From contig JAODBD010000009.1 in assembly GCA_025463785.1 (NCBI GenBank), forward strand, positions 124,001 to 188,000: DNA of 64,000 bases. The letters are read 5' to 3'. How positions within the stretch are numbered: the stretch's first letter is position 1; each line of letters begins with the position of its first letter. The translations under genes and the position numbers were made by a program. The notes beneath the pieces are model-generated. The model searched no databases, was not told where the DNA came from, and worked only from the letters and a program-made list of their open reading frames with translations. Shown piece after piece: positions 8,139-17,600 of the stretch. This stretch comes from Glaciihabitans sp. GTDB taxonomy: Bacteria > Actinomycetota > Actinomycetes > Actinomycetales > Microbacteriaceae.

Positions 8139-8744
8139 CTACTTCTTGGCGCTCAATTGCTCGATGATCGCCTGCGCGACGTCGTGCATGGTGAGCCGGC
8201 GGTCCATGGATGCCTTCTGAATCCAGCGGAATGCCTCGGGCTCGGTAAGCCCCATTTTTTCATTGAGCAGGCCCTTGGCACGGTCAACCAGCTTGCGCGT
8301 TTCAAACCTCTCGACCAGGTCGCTGACCTCGGCCTCAAGCGTAATGATCTGGGCATATCGGGCGAGAGCGATCTCGATCGCGGGCAGTAGGTCGTTCGGC
8401 GTGAACGGTTTGACGACGTACGCAAGCGCGCCCGCCTCGCTCGCTCGCTCGACCAGTTCCTTCTGGCTGAATGCCGTCAGGAGGACGACGGGTGCAATGT
8501 GGTTCTTCGTGAGGCGCTCTGCGGCCGAAATGCCGTCGAGCTGGGGCATCTTGACATCCATGATGACAAGGTCCGGGCGAAGCTCGGTAGCGAGGGCCAC
8601 CGCGGTCTCGCCGTCGGCAGCTTCACCCACAACTTCGAAGCCGTTGTCACGGAGTGTCTCGACGATATCCATACGAATCAGAGACTCGTCCTCCGCAACG
8701 ACAACGCGACGGGGTGCCTGCGGGGCTGTTTCCTGCTCACTCAC
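8139..8744 (-). CDS. pdtaR: ANTAR-domain response regulator (PdtaR-like antiterminator)
   Basis: 201 residues: a receiver domain (residues 13-130, acidic pocket EDES at 18-21, phosphoacceptor Asp63 in IMDVKMPQ, Lys in VVKPF), a short coiled-coil linker, and a C-terminal ANTAR domain (about 137-198, with DRAKGLLNEKMGLTEPEAFRWI). ANTAR regulators bind paired RNA hexaloops and stop transcription termination or block ribosome binding. The mycobacterial homologue is activated by the histidine kinase PdtaS, which is not encoded nearby here. The start ATG is 40 bp from the divergent tRNA-Leu gene, so the two share one short promoter region. Confidence 0.9.
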   Translation of the reverse strand: MSEQETAPQAPRRVVVAEDESLIRMDIVETLRDNGFEVVGEAADGETAVALATELRPDLVIMDVKMPQLDGISAAERLTKNHIAPVVLLTAFSQKELVERASEAGALAYVVKPFTPNDLLPAIEIALARYAQIITLEAEVSDLVERFETRKLVDRAKGLLNEKMGLTEPEAFRWIQKASMDRRLTMHDVAQAIIEQLSAKK

Positions 8745-8756
8745 GGTCCAACCCTA

Positions 8757-8871
8757 CGGTATTGTTTCCCACGTTGTTGTGCGCGCCGGATTGGCGGAAT
8801 GGCAGACGCGGAGCACTCAAAATGCTTTGTTCGAAAGGACGTGTGGGTTCAAGTCCCACATCCGGCACAAC
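8757..8871 (+). repeat. 115-bp direct repeat, copy 1 (contains tRNA-Leu)
   Basis: This segment is identical base for base to 11301-11415. It holds 28 bp of upstream sequence, the whole 83-nt tRNA-Leu gene and four following bases. The sequence diverges abruptly on both sides. The two copies are in the same orientation and bracket the secreted repeat-protein gene. Confidence 0.97.
8785..8867 (+). tRNA. tRNA-Leu (anticodon CAA), copy 1
   Basis: A complete 83-nt cloverleaf folds by eye: acceptor stem GCCGGAT/ATCCGGC, anticodon stem GAGCA/TGCTT around the loop CTCAAAA (anticodon CAA, reading UUG), a long class II variable arm (GTTC/GGAC), T-stem GTGGG/CCCAC around TTCAAGT, and discriminator A. 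The terminal CCA is not encoded. A second identical gene lies at 11329-11411. Confidence 0.97.
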
Positions 8872-8943
8872 GTCCCGGCGCGGTTTGAACAAAGTGTGGG
8901 CATTCGGCTGTGCTCGTCTCAGGCTTCCGGTCGCGCAAGCCCT

Positions 8944-8956
8944 GCCGGTCACCGGC
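8944..8956. terminator. 13-nt perfect palindrome downstream of the secreted repeat protein
   Basis: GCCGGT-C-ACCGGC lies 26-38 nt past the stop codon of the secreted protein gene. It may be a short transcription-stop hairpin, but there is no T-run on either side and a one-base loop would open to a shorter stem, so the call is tentative. Confidence 0.3.
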
Positions 8957-8981
8957 ATCGTGCACTAGTTCGAATCCCGAG

Positions 8982-11138
8982 CTAGCTGCTCACCCTGGAC
9001 TTAGACGTTGAGCTCGTCTTGCTGAGGGTCGCATAGCCTACCGCGATGCCCGTCACCTTGACGGTGATTTCCTTGCCCTTGTCCTTGCTCGTGAGCGTGT
9101 ACGAGGGCGTCTTTGCACCCGTAATGGCCTTGCCGTTGCGCAGCCACGTGTAGGTGAATCCCGTGTAGGTCGGCTTCCACGAGCCCACCGTGACCGTGAG
9201 GATATGACCAACCCTGTGCGTTCCCGTGACCTTGGGAGTGACGGAGGTCAAGGTCCCGGTCGCGACTTTCGCGGTGGCATTCGAGATCTCAATCTTTACG
9301 GAATGACCCGCAAGATAGCCTGTAACGGCAACCGTGATCCTCTTGCCCCTGTCCGCTGGTCCCACTCTGTAAGTCGACGCTGCCCCGCCGGGTACCGGAA
9401 TACCATTTGCGCGCCACTGGTAGATGAACTTCACGCCGGTCGGCTTCCAGGTACCCGATTTCGCCGTGAGCATCCTGCCGACCTTGACGCTGCCCGAGAT
9501 AGTGGGCTTGGGGGTCGTCTGGAGTGCGGGCAATGCCGCGTTAACAGTCAATGCGCCGGTTGCGATCGGCGACGTGCCGCCCTCGGACTGGACGACGAGC
9601 GTGTGATCTCCGAGAGCAACCTCGCTCCCAATTGCCGTGTGGATGATTCCTCCCGCACCAACCTGCACCCAGCTGCTGCCGAGCTGAGTTGGAGTGGAGT
9701 GCGCCCACGTCGATACCCACGCGCCAGCCAACGACGGATCGACGGTAATAGTTGCTTCGCCGTTCTGATTCACTGTCGTGCCATCCAGCGATGCGCCGCC
9801 ACTGAGCTCGTCATCGGAGAGCGGCGTCGGCGCCGAGGTCGGGGCACCCTCGGAGAGGGTGAAATTCTGACCGTAAAGAAGCTCGCCCGCAGTCACCTGG
9901 ATCGGGATGGCCGAGGTGACAGACGAGCCCCCGCCCGTAAACACGCTCGTGAATTGCGGGTAGTAGCTGGGGTCCGCGACGTAACCGATCTTGTACGAAC
10001 CCGGCGGCATCCCGAACGCGCTGATGTCGCCCGGGCCGCCATTGCCCGCGTATGCGCTCTGAATGACGAACGGCACCCACGAGCCGTCAACGAACTGGTA
10101 GATGGTTGGTCCGGGGGTGTCGTTCGTGGAAAGGTCGACTGACCCGTCGGCGGCAAGCATGGTCACGTGCCCGGTGATCGTCGCTCCGAGCCCAAGGTGG
10201 ATGTTCTCGGTCGCTATTCCGCCGTCCGTGATGTCGAACGTCGTCGCATCCTGAATCGCGGCAGCGCGGCCTAGGTAGAGCGCTTCGTATGAGGGATTTC
10301 GTAGTTGTGGTTCCGCGTCGAAGAAGCTGAGCGTGGCGTTCGTCGTCGTGGCGACATTGGGGATCGTATAGTTACCGTCTGCGTCCGTTTCCCCCTGCCC
10401 AAGCCCACCGTACGGAGCCGTGCTGAGCACGCTGACCGCGATGTGGTTGATGCCATGTCCTGAGGAATCGGTCACGCGGCCGGTGACCGTTCCCACCGGC
10501 TGCACGGCGAGGCTGAAGTCCTCTTCCGGCGTCGAGTTCGCGGCAAGATCGACCTCACGAGTCTGTGGGATGTAACCCACCGCACTCGCATACAGCGTGT
10601 AGGAGCCCGCGGCCAATCCGGTAATCGTGAACGTCTTGCCATCCGGATCGAAGCTCGTGACGGCTCCGGATGTGCTGCCAACCTTGCTCGCGAACACCTG
10701 AGGGTTCGACAGCACTTCACCGCTCGGCCCCGTGACAGTACCCGTGAATCCGCTGTTCGCGGGAAGCAGCGAGATGCTCGGACGCACGATAGTAATCGAA
10801 TCGACCACGATCGAATCCCCCGGAGCCGTGTAGCCATCGAGCGATGCGAACACCGTGTAGGGGCCGAACGGGACGTTGTCGAACTCGTAGCTGCCGTCCA
10901 CGCCGGTGCTACCACCGGCCGCGCCCACCAAATTTATCCCGCTGAGCTCAACACCAACATTTGCTAGCGGGGAGTCTGAGTTCGACCCATCGGTGACCGT
11001 CACGACGACCGTACCGCTCCCCGCTGCGAGGGCAGGTGCCGCCGCGAGCCCACCGGCGACCCACACCGTTGCGGTCGCTAGCGCGACGAGAGCGAGTAGG
11101 CGGCGGCGAGGACGAGGCGAATCGGTGCGAAGGCTCAT
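8982..11138 (-). CDS. Secreted multi-domain repeat protein with carboxypeptidase-regulatory and Ig-like repeats
   Basis: 718 residues with a clear Sec signal peptide (RPRRR, a hydrophobic core, cleavage likely after APALAA at about residue 39). The first two thirds hold several CNA-B/carboxypeptidase-regulatory-like beta-sandwich units (for example GSYEFDNVPFGPYTVFASLDGY, split here as GSYEFDNVP and FGPYTVFASLDGY, and the similar AAGSYTLYASAVGY). The C-terminal 160 residues are two tandem Ig-like repeats with the shared pattern VG..LT...G.WKPT...F.Y.W..NG. There is no LPxTG sorting motif and no C-terminal membrane helix, so it is probably released or held non-covalently. It lies alone between two identical tRNA-Leu repeats. 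Function unknown; adhesion or envelope roles are typical for such architectures. Confidence 0.85.
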   Translation of the reverse strand: MSLRTDSPRPRRRLLALVALATATVWVAGGLAAAPALAAGSGTVVVTVTDGSNSDSPLANVGVELSGINLVGAAGGSTGVDGSYEFDNVPFGPYTVFASLDGYTAPGDSIVVDSITIVRPSISLLPANSGFTGTVTGPSGEVLSNPQVFASKVGSTSGAVTSFDPDGKTFTITGLAAGSYTLYASAVGYIPQTREVDLAANSTPEEDFSLAVQPVGTVTGRVTDSSGHGINHIAVSVLSTAPYGGLGQGETDADGNYTIPNVATTTNATLSFFDAEPQLRNPSYEALYLGRAAAIQDATTFDITDGGIATENIHLGLGATITGHVTMLAADGSVDLSTNDTPGPTIYQFVDGSWVPFVIQSAYAGNGGPGDISAFGMPPGSYKIGYVADPSYYPQFTSVFTGGGSSVTSAIPIQVTAGELLYGQNFTLSEGAPTSAPTPLSDDELSGGASLDGTTVNQNGEATITVDPSLAGAWVSTWAHSTPTQLGSSWVQVGAGGIIHTAIGSEVALGDHTLVVQSEGGTSPIATGALTVNAALPALQTTPKPTISGSVKVGRMLTAKSGTWKPTGVKFIYQWRANGIPVPGGAASTYRVGPADRGKRITVAVTGYLAGHSVKIEISNATAKVATGTLTSVTPKVTGTHRVGHILTVTVGSWKPTYTGFTYTWLRNGKAITGAKTPSYTLTSKDKGKEITVKVTGIAVGYATLSKTSSTSKSRVSS

Positions 11139-11222
11139 GGGACGTCCCTAAGTAGTGCATTCGAGTTGCTACACCATAACAGTCGAATCAGTTTCAGTTA
11201 CGGCAAAGTAATCAGAGCTACG

Positions 11223-11239
11223 GCCCCCAATATGGGGGC
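11223..11239. promoter_or_regulatory. 17-nt inverted repeat upstream of the secreted protein gene, candidate operator
   Basis: GCCCCCA-ATA-TGGGGGC is a perfect 7+7 inverted repeat about 85 bp upstream of the secreted protein's start. It lies in the gap between the protein gene and the second tRNA-Leu. Its short A/T centre suggests a protein-binding site in the promoter region rather than a terminator. The remaining bases of 11139-11300 show no gene. Confidence 0.4.
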
Positions 11240-11300
11240 AACGCCTAATCCCGTTTGCCCTCGGGCGACCAGCTCATAGTCGGTGCCGGCCGATCACCCG

Positions 11301-11415
11301 CGGTATTGTTTCCCACGTTGTTGTGCGCGCCGGATTGGCGGAATGGCAGACGCGGAGCACTCAAAATGCTTTGTTCGAAAGGACGTGTGGGTTCAAGTCC
11401 CACATCCGGCACAAC
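11301..11415 (+). repeat. 115-bp direct repeat, copy 2 (contains tRNA-Leu)
   Basis: Identical over all 115 bases to 8757-8871, same orientation, with unrelated flanks. The two copies are 2,429 bp apart. Confidence 0.97.
11329..11411 (+). tRNA. tRNA-Leu (anticodon CAA), copy 2
   Basis: Same 83 bases as the gene at 8785-8867, with intact acceptor, anticodon, variable and T arms. It carries the same 28 bp of 5' flank, so it may be expressed from the same promoter elements. Nothing in it looks degraded. Confidence 0.97.
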
Positions 11416-11697
11416 CTGGGAGTCGCACCTTCTGCGCGCCCGCATCCCCCCACAACCGGCTGATAGTCAGAATGCGGCATGTCGCCGACTATGAAGGCAG
11501 GGAAGCGCACCGGTCGCTGCCCGTCCAGCTCGTCCACGACGAGGCGGCGTGCCAAATACCGCAGGCAGCGCAGGTCGTGACAGAAGAAGTCCACGTCTGC
11601 CAAACCGGGAGGGTGACGAAACGACGAGAGACACCCTAAGTTGCCCAAAATTAGACAACCCGGATGCCTCTCGCCATAAGATCCGCGGAAATTCTCG
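11416..11697. other. Intergenic stretch without a recognised gene
   Basis: Between the second tRNA-Leu and the end of pyk I see no confident gene. One minus-strand frame stays open throughout and contains protein-like segments such as DFFCHDLRCLRYLARRLVVD and PVRFPAFIVGDMPHSD, but it lacks a credible start and runs on into pyk in another frame. It could be a decayed gene. Confidence 0.4.
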
Positions 11698-13143
11698 CTA
11701 CGTGCTGGCCCACACCGGCGCGGCCGCGTTCTGCGCATCGCCAACAACATGAACGCGAAGGTCGTTCGTGGAACCCGAGATCCCGGGAGGGGACCCGGAG
11801 ATGACGACGACCTTGTCGCCGATCTCCGCCAGCCCTTCACCGAGCAGCACCTCATCGACCTGGTGGTACATCGCATCGGTGTGGGTGACGCGGTCTACCA
11901 CGAACGACTCGATGCCCCAGTACAGCGACATCCTGCGACGAATCGCAGGATCCGGAGTAAACGCCTTCATCGGCACGCGGTATCGAAGTCGCGACATGCG
12001 TCGAGCTGCGTCCCCGCTCTCAGTGAACACGCACACGTACTTCGCATCGACGAAATCAGCAACCTCGGCGGCAGCCAGGGTGAGGGCGCCACCCTGGGTG
12101 CGCGGCTTGGTGCCGAGTGGGGGGATGCGCTCCAACCCGTGATCCTCCGTGGACTCGACGATGCGCGCCATGGTCTGAACCGTGATCACGGGATATGCGC
12201 CAACGCTGGTCTCGCCGCTCAGCATGACCGCATCGGCACCATCGAGAACCGCGTTCGCGACATCCGATGTCTCGGCGCGCGTAGGAACGGGAGACGAGAT
12301 CATGGACTCGAGCATCTGCGTCGCTACGATGACGGGCTTGGCCATGCGACGAGCGAGCTCGACCGCCCGCTTTTGAACGATCGGCACCGCCTCAAGTGGA
12401 AGCTCGACGCCGAGGTCGCCGCGGGCGACCATGATCGAGTCGAACGCGTCGATGATCTCTTCCAGGTTGTCGACGGCCTGCGGCTTCTCGATCTTGGCGA
12501 TAACGGGGATCTTGCGGCCCTCCTCAGCCATAATCTCGTGGACACGGGAGATATCCGAAGCGTCACGGACGAAGGACAGCGCGATGAGGTCGGCGCCAAG
12601 CCGGAGGCCCCAACGGAGGTCTGCCTCATCTTTTTCCGACAGCGCGGGCACGTTGACGGCGACGCCCGGCAGATTGATTCCCTTGTTGTTCGAGACCGGG
12701 CCGGCAACGATGACCTCGGTCGTCACAACGGTGCCGTCAGTCTCGAGAACCTTGACCTTGACCTTGCCGTCATCAATCAGCAAGAAGTCTCCGGGAGACA
12801 CATCCTGAGGCAATCCCTTGAATGTGGTGCCCGAGAGTTCCTTCGTGCCGATGACTTCTTCGGTTGTGATCTTGAAGATGTCGCCGACGGCAAGCTCGTA
12901 CGGGCCAGCTTCGAACTTGCCGAGCCGAATCTTCGGGCCCTGCAGATCAACCATGATCGCGACCGCGCGACCGGAATCCTCGGCGGCCTTGCGAACGTTC
13001 TTGTAAACCTCTTCGTGTACGTCGTACGTACCGTGACTGAGATTCATGCGGGCGACGTCAACACCTGCCTCGATAATCGCCCTGATGTTTTCGTAGCTCG
13101 ACGTGGCTGGGCCTAGCGTCGCGACGATTTTGGCTCGTCTCAT
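11698..13143 (-). CDS. pyk: Pyruvate kinase
   Basis: 481 residues covering the full pyruvate kinase fold. The N-terminus [13 protein letters not shown] with ARMNLSHG forms the ADP and phosphate site. The catalytic Lys and metal-binding Glu are in [11 protein letters not shown], followed by [15 protein letters not shown] and ATQMLESM. The C-terminal regulatory domain ends near VHVVGD. The enzyme makes pyruvate and ATP from phosphoenolpyruvate. The ATG at 13141-13143 has an AAGGA site. It follows gltD by 51 bp, a gap that holds a tandem 10-mer (13162-13182), so it may have its own promoter. Confidence 0.96.
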   Translation of the reverse strand: MRRAKIVATLGPATSSYENIRAIIEAGVDVARMNLSHGTYDVHEEVYKNVRKAAEDSGRAVAIMVDLQGPKIRLGKFEAGPYELAVGDIFKITTEEVIGTKELSGTTFKGLPQDVSPGDFLLIDDGKVKVKVLETDGTVVTTEVIVAGPVSNNKGINLPGVAVNVPALSEKDEADLRWGLRLGADLIALSFVRDASDISRVHEIMAEEGRKIPVIAKIEKPQAVDNLEEIIDAFDSIMVARGDLGVELPLEAVPIVQKRAVELARRMAKPVIVATQMLESMISSPVPTRAETSDVANAVLDGADAVMLSGETSVGAYPVITVQTMARIVESTEDHGLERIPPLGTKPRTQGGALTLAAAEVADFVDAKYVCVFTESGDAARRMSRLRYRVPMKAFTPDPAIRRRMSLYWGIESFVVDRVTHTDAMYHQVDEVLLGEGLAEIGDKVVVISGSPPGISGSTNDLRVHVVGDAQNAAAPVWAST

Positions 13144-13161
13144 TACGTCCTTCTGTGGTGG

Positions 13162-13182
13162 TTGTGGATCGATTGTGGATCG
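13162..13182. repeat. Tandem 10-mer in the pyk 5' region
   Basis: TTGTGGATCG occurs at 13162-13171 and again at 13173-13182, an 11-bp period that puts both copies on one face of the helix. They sit 19-39 bp before the pyk start codon, between gltD and pyk, so they may bind a regulator of pyk. Confidence 0.45.
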
Positions 13183-13194
13183 GTGTCAAATCAG

Positions 13195-14652
13195 TTACAG
13201 CGTGATGGCGCGATCCGTTGGCTTGACCGGGAACGGCAACTCGGTCTCGCCCTCAAGAAATCTGTCGACGGCTGATGCGGCGGCCCGACCCTCTGCAATG
13301 GCCCAGACGATGAGCGATTGGCCACGTCCCGCGTCGCCTGCCACGAAGACACCAGACTCGCTCGTCTCATACTGACCATCGCGGGTGATGTTACCCCTGT
13401 CGTCGAAGGGCAGGCCGAGTTGCTGCTCGATGGTGTGCTCCTCCGGGCCGGAAAAACCGAGTGCGAGTAGCACCAGGTCGGCCGGGATGTCCCGCTCGCT
13501 TCCCGCTTTCGGCACCCGACGACCGTCGAGGTACTCGGTCTCGGCCACACGGATTCCGCGGACCTCGCCGACCTCGTTGGAAAGGAACTCCACCGTCGAC
13601 GCCAGGTAGACCCGCTCGCCGCCCTCCTCGTGCGCGCTCGACACCTCGAACAGCGTCGGCTGCATGGGCCAGGGTTGGTGGTCAGGACGCTCGCTTGGTG
13701 GCTGCAGGCCGATCGCGAGGTTGGTGACCGACAAAGCACCCTGGCGGTGGGCAGTACCGATGCAGTCCGCGCCGGTGTCTCCACCGCCAAGGACAACGAC
13801 GTGCTTGCCTTGCGCGGTCAGCTGCTCAGCGACGAAATCGCCTGCGCCAACGCGGTTCTGCTGCACGAGATAGTTCATTGCGTACTCGATGCCGAGGAGA
13901 TCGCGGCCGGGAACGGGCAAGTCGCGGGGCTTCATCGCGCCGGTCGCAACGATCACGGCGTCATACCGTGCCTTGAGATCACTCCAACTGATGTCGACGC
14001 CGATCTCGACGCCGGCGCGGAACCGCGTTCCCTCCGCCTGCATCTGCGCCAGACGGGTATCGAGGTGCTTCTTCTCCATCTTGAAATCCGGGATGCCGTA
14101 GCGCAGCAGGCCGCCGATCCGATCATCGCGCTCGTACACCGCCACGGTGTGACCCGCGCGGGTGAGCTGCTGCGCAGCTGCCAGCCCGGCGGGGCCCGAT
14201 CCGACGATGGCAACCGTCTTACCGGTGAGGCGCTCGGGCGGGTGAGGCGTGACCCAGCCATTGGCGAAGGCCTGGTCGATGATCGACACCTCGACCTGCT
14301 TGATCGTCACAGGATCCTGATTGATTCCAAGGACGCAGGAGGACTCGCACGGCGCAGGGCACAGGCGTCCTGTGAACTCGGGGAAGTTGTTCGTCGCGTG
14401 GAGGCGCTCGATCGCGGCCCGGCCCTCGTCACGCCAGGTGAGGTCGTTCCATTCGGGAATGAGGTTGCCGAGCGGACAACCGTGATGACAGAACGGGATG
14501 CCACAGTCCATGCAGCGACCCGCCTGACGCTTCAGGGTCGCCGCGTCGCCCTGCTCATAAACCTCTTTCCAGTCCATGAGTCGAAGCGCTACAGGTCGCC
14601 GGACCGGCACTTCGCGTTCGGGGGTCTTCAGGAAGCCCTTCGGATCAGCCAC
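13195..14652 (-). CDS. gltD: Glutamate synthase (NADPH) small subunit
   Basis: 485 residues. The N-terminal region carries the cysteines for the [4Fe-4S] clusters ([14 protein letters not shown] and CPAPCESSC). An FAD-binding Rossmann motif follows ([16 protein letters not shown]), then an NADPH-binding one ([17 protein letters not shown]), and the chain ends with the conserved [17 protein letters not shown] loop. It passes electrons from NADPH through FAD and iron-sulfur centres to GltB. It overlaps gltB by 8 nt, which supports equal co-translation of the two subunits. Confidence 0.97.
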   Translation of the reverse strand: MADPKGFLKTPEREVPVRRPVALRLMDWKEVYEQGDAATLKRQAGRCMDCGIPFCHHGCPLGNLIPEWNDLTWRDEGRAAIERLHATNNFPEFTGRLCPAPCESSCVLGINQDPVTIKQVEVSIIDQAFANGWVTPHPPERLTGKTVAIVGSGPAGLAAAQQLTRAGHTVAVYERDDRIGGLLRYGIPDFKMEKKHLDTRLAQMQAEGTRFRAGVEIGVDISWSDLKARYDAVIVATGAMKPRDLPVPGRDLLGIEYAMNYLVQQNRVGAGDFVAEQLTAQGKHVVVLGGGDTGADCIGTAHRQGALSVTNLAIGLQPPSERPDHQPWPMQPTLFEVSSAHEEGGERVYLASTVEFLSNEVGEVRGIRVAETEYLDGRRVPKAGSERDIPADLVLLALGFSGPEEHTIEQQLGLPFDDRGNITRDGQYETSESGVFVAGDAGRGQSLIVWAIAEGRAAASAVDRFLEGETELPFPVKPTDRAITL

Positions 14653-17600
14653 CGGTTACCTCCATGATGCGATTCCATACGACCTCGCCGTCCGGGTCGA
14701 GTCCTTCGTCGAGCGCGACCTTTCGCGTCTCAAGCACTGCTGCGTAGTCGCGAGGCAACACCTTCGTGAACCGCGCCATCGATTCGTCGAAGTTGCTCAG
14801 CATCCGCTCGGCCACGGTGGAGCCGGTCTCGGCGAAGTGTCGCTCCAGGAGATCGCCAAGGATCTCGATGTCGGCGCTGCCGAGCGGTTCGAGGCGAAGT
14901 TCCCCGCTGCCGAGCGACTCGCGGTTGACGTATTGCGTCTTCAGCTCATACACATATGCAGTGCCGCCGGACATTCCGGCGCCGAGGTTATGCCCGGTCT
15001 CACCGAGGATGACAGCGAGGCCGCCGGTCATGTACTCGAGCGCATGGTCGCCCACGCCCTCGACGACAGCAGTTGCCCCCGAGTTGCGGACGAGGAATCG
15101 CTGGCCAACCGTGCCACGGATAAACATGCTGCCGCGCGTCGCACCGTATCCGATCACGTTGCCTGCGATGACGTTGTCTTCCGCGGCGAAGGTACTGGCC
15201 GGGTCCGGGCGAACAATGATTTCGCCGCCGCACAGGCCCTTGCCGACATAGTCGTTGCTATCGCCGATGAGGCGAAGACGGATGCCACTCGGCATGAACG
15301 CGCCAAACGACTGCCCAGCAGAACCGTGGAGCGTGACATCGATCGACCCGGCAGGTAAGCCGTGCTCGCCGTGGCGAACCGTGACCTCGTGGCCAAGCAT
15401 GGTGCCAACTGCGCGCTCGGTGTTGCGAACAGGCAGGTCGATCTCGATCGACCCACCGTGGTCGAGAACATCACTGCTCAGGCGGATGAGTTCGTTATCG
15501 AAATGCTTGTCGAGTTCGTGGTTCTGACCGCGCTTGTTACTCCGTGGCTCGCCGTCTGCGAACGTCGGCCCAACGAGAATCGGCGCAAGGTCGAGCCCGG
15601 AGGCCTTCCAATGATCTACAGCGCGATCAACGTCGAGAAGCTCGTGGTGCCCTACGGCCTCCTCGATGCTGCGGAATCCGAGCTCGGCGAGATATTCGCG
15701 CACTTCCTGGGCCAGGAACTCGAAGAAGTTGACGACGAACTCCGGCTTGCCGCTGAAGCGCTCGCGCAGCACAGGGTTCTGCGTCGCGACACCAACTGGG
15801 CAGGTGTCGAGGTGGCAGACGCGCATCAGGATGCAGCCGGATACCACGAGAGGTGCCGTGGCGAAGCCAAATTCCTCACCGCCGAGCAGCGCCGCGATGA
15901 TGACATCACGGCCGGTCTTCATCTGACCGTCGACTTGCACGACGACGCGGTCGCGCATCCCGTTGAGCATGAGCGTCTGCTGCGTCTCGGCAAGCCCGAT
16001 CTCCCACGGCGTGCCAGCGTGCTTGAGCGAGTTCAACGGGCTCGCCCCCGTGCCGCCGTCGTGGCCCGAAATAAGTACGACATCCGCCAGCGCCTTGGTG
16101 ACGCCCGCGGCGACCGCACCGATGCCGGACTGGCTCACCAGCTTCACGTGCACGCGCGCCTTCGGGTTAGCGCGCTTGACGTCGTAAATCAGTTGCTTGA
16201 GGTCTTCGATCGAGTAGATGTCGTGGTGTGGCGGGGGCGAGATGAGGCCGACGCCCGCTGTCCCGTTTCGGGTGCGCGCGATCCACGGGTACACCTTGCT
16301 CGAGGGCAGCTGGCCGCCTTCACCGGGCTTTGCGCCCTGCGCCATCTTGAGCTGAATGTCGGTCGCGTTCGTCAGATACAGACTCGTTACTCCGAATCGA
16401 CCGGATGCGACCTGTTTGATTGCGCTGCGGCGACGCGGGTCGAGAAGCCTGTCGACATCCTCACCGCCCTCACCGGTGTTCGACTTGCCACCGATTGAGT
16501 TCATGGCAATCGCCAGCGTTTCGTGCGCCTCTTTTGAGATCGAGCCGTAGCTCATCGCGCCGGTTGAGAACCGCTTGATAATCGACGAGATCGATTCGAC
16601 GTCGTCGATCGGAATCGGCTTGCGAGCACCCAGTTTCAACTTGAAGAGGCCGCGAAGCGTCATCAGGTTCTCGGCCTGCTCATCCACCAGCCGCGTGTAA
16701 TCGCGGAAGATGTCATAGCGTCGTGCCCGCGTCGAGTGCTGGAGCTTGAACACCGTCTCGGGGTTGAAGAGGTGCGGTGGGCCTTCGCGGCGCCACTGGT
16801 ACTCACCCCCGGTCGCAAGCCGTTCGTGCACGCTGACGGCGCCGTCTTCGGGGTAGGCGGCCGCATGGCGGGCAGCGTTTTCGGCTGCGATTACTTCGAT
16901 GCCGATGCCGCCGAGCAGGCTCGTCGTTCCGGTGAAATAGAGGTCGACGAACTCCTGGCTCAGGCCAATCGCCTCAAACGCCTGGGCTGCTGCATACGAA
17001 CCAACAACAGAGATGCCCATCTTGGACATGATCTTCAGGACGCCCTTGCCGAGCGCCTTGATCAGGTTCTTGACGGCTTTCTCACTCGTAACGTTCTCGA
17101 TGAAGCCACTTCGAACGAGCTCTTCTGCCGTCTCCATGGCGAGGTACGGATTGACGGCAGAGGCACCGTAGCCGATCATCAGCGCGACATGGTGAACCTC
17201 ACGCACGTCGCCGGCCTCGACGACAATGCCGACCTTCATCCGGTTCTCTGCCCGAATGAGGTGGTGATGCACGGCCGCGAGCATCAGCAGTGACGGAATC
17301 GGAGCAAGGTCCTTGTTGGAGTCTCGGTCCGAGAGCACGATGTACTGCGCACCATTCGCTATGGCCTCGTCGGCCTCGGCGCACATTTTGGTGAGCCGCT
17401 TCTCCATCGCCTTCGGCCCCTTGTCGACCCGATAGAGACCCCGAATGGTCGTCGTCAGCATGCTGCCCGGTGTCGGGTCGATGTGCTGGATCTTCGCCAG
17501 CTCATCGTTGTCGATCACGGGGAAATCGAGGATGATCTGCTTCGCGTGCTCAGGCGTCGCCGCCAACAGGTTGCGCTCCGGTCCAAGGCCCAGGCTCATC

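Noticed and set aside
8969-8975. TTCGAAT, like a tRNA T-loop, near the end of the island
   Set aside because: The flanking bases ACTAG and CCCGA do not pair as a T-stem and no acceptor stem is present, so it is not a tRNA remnant.
11749-13116. 455-codon plus-strand frame opposite pyk
   Set aside because: It mirrors pyk codon structure exactly and the product has no recognisable domain; pyk is certain.
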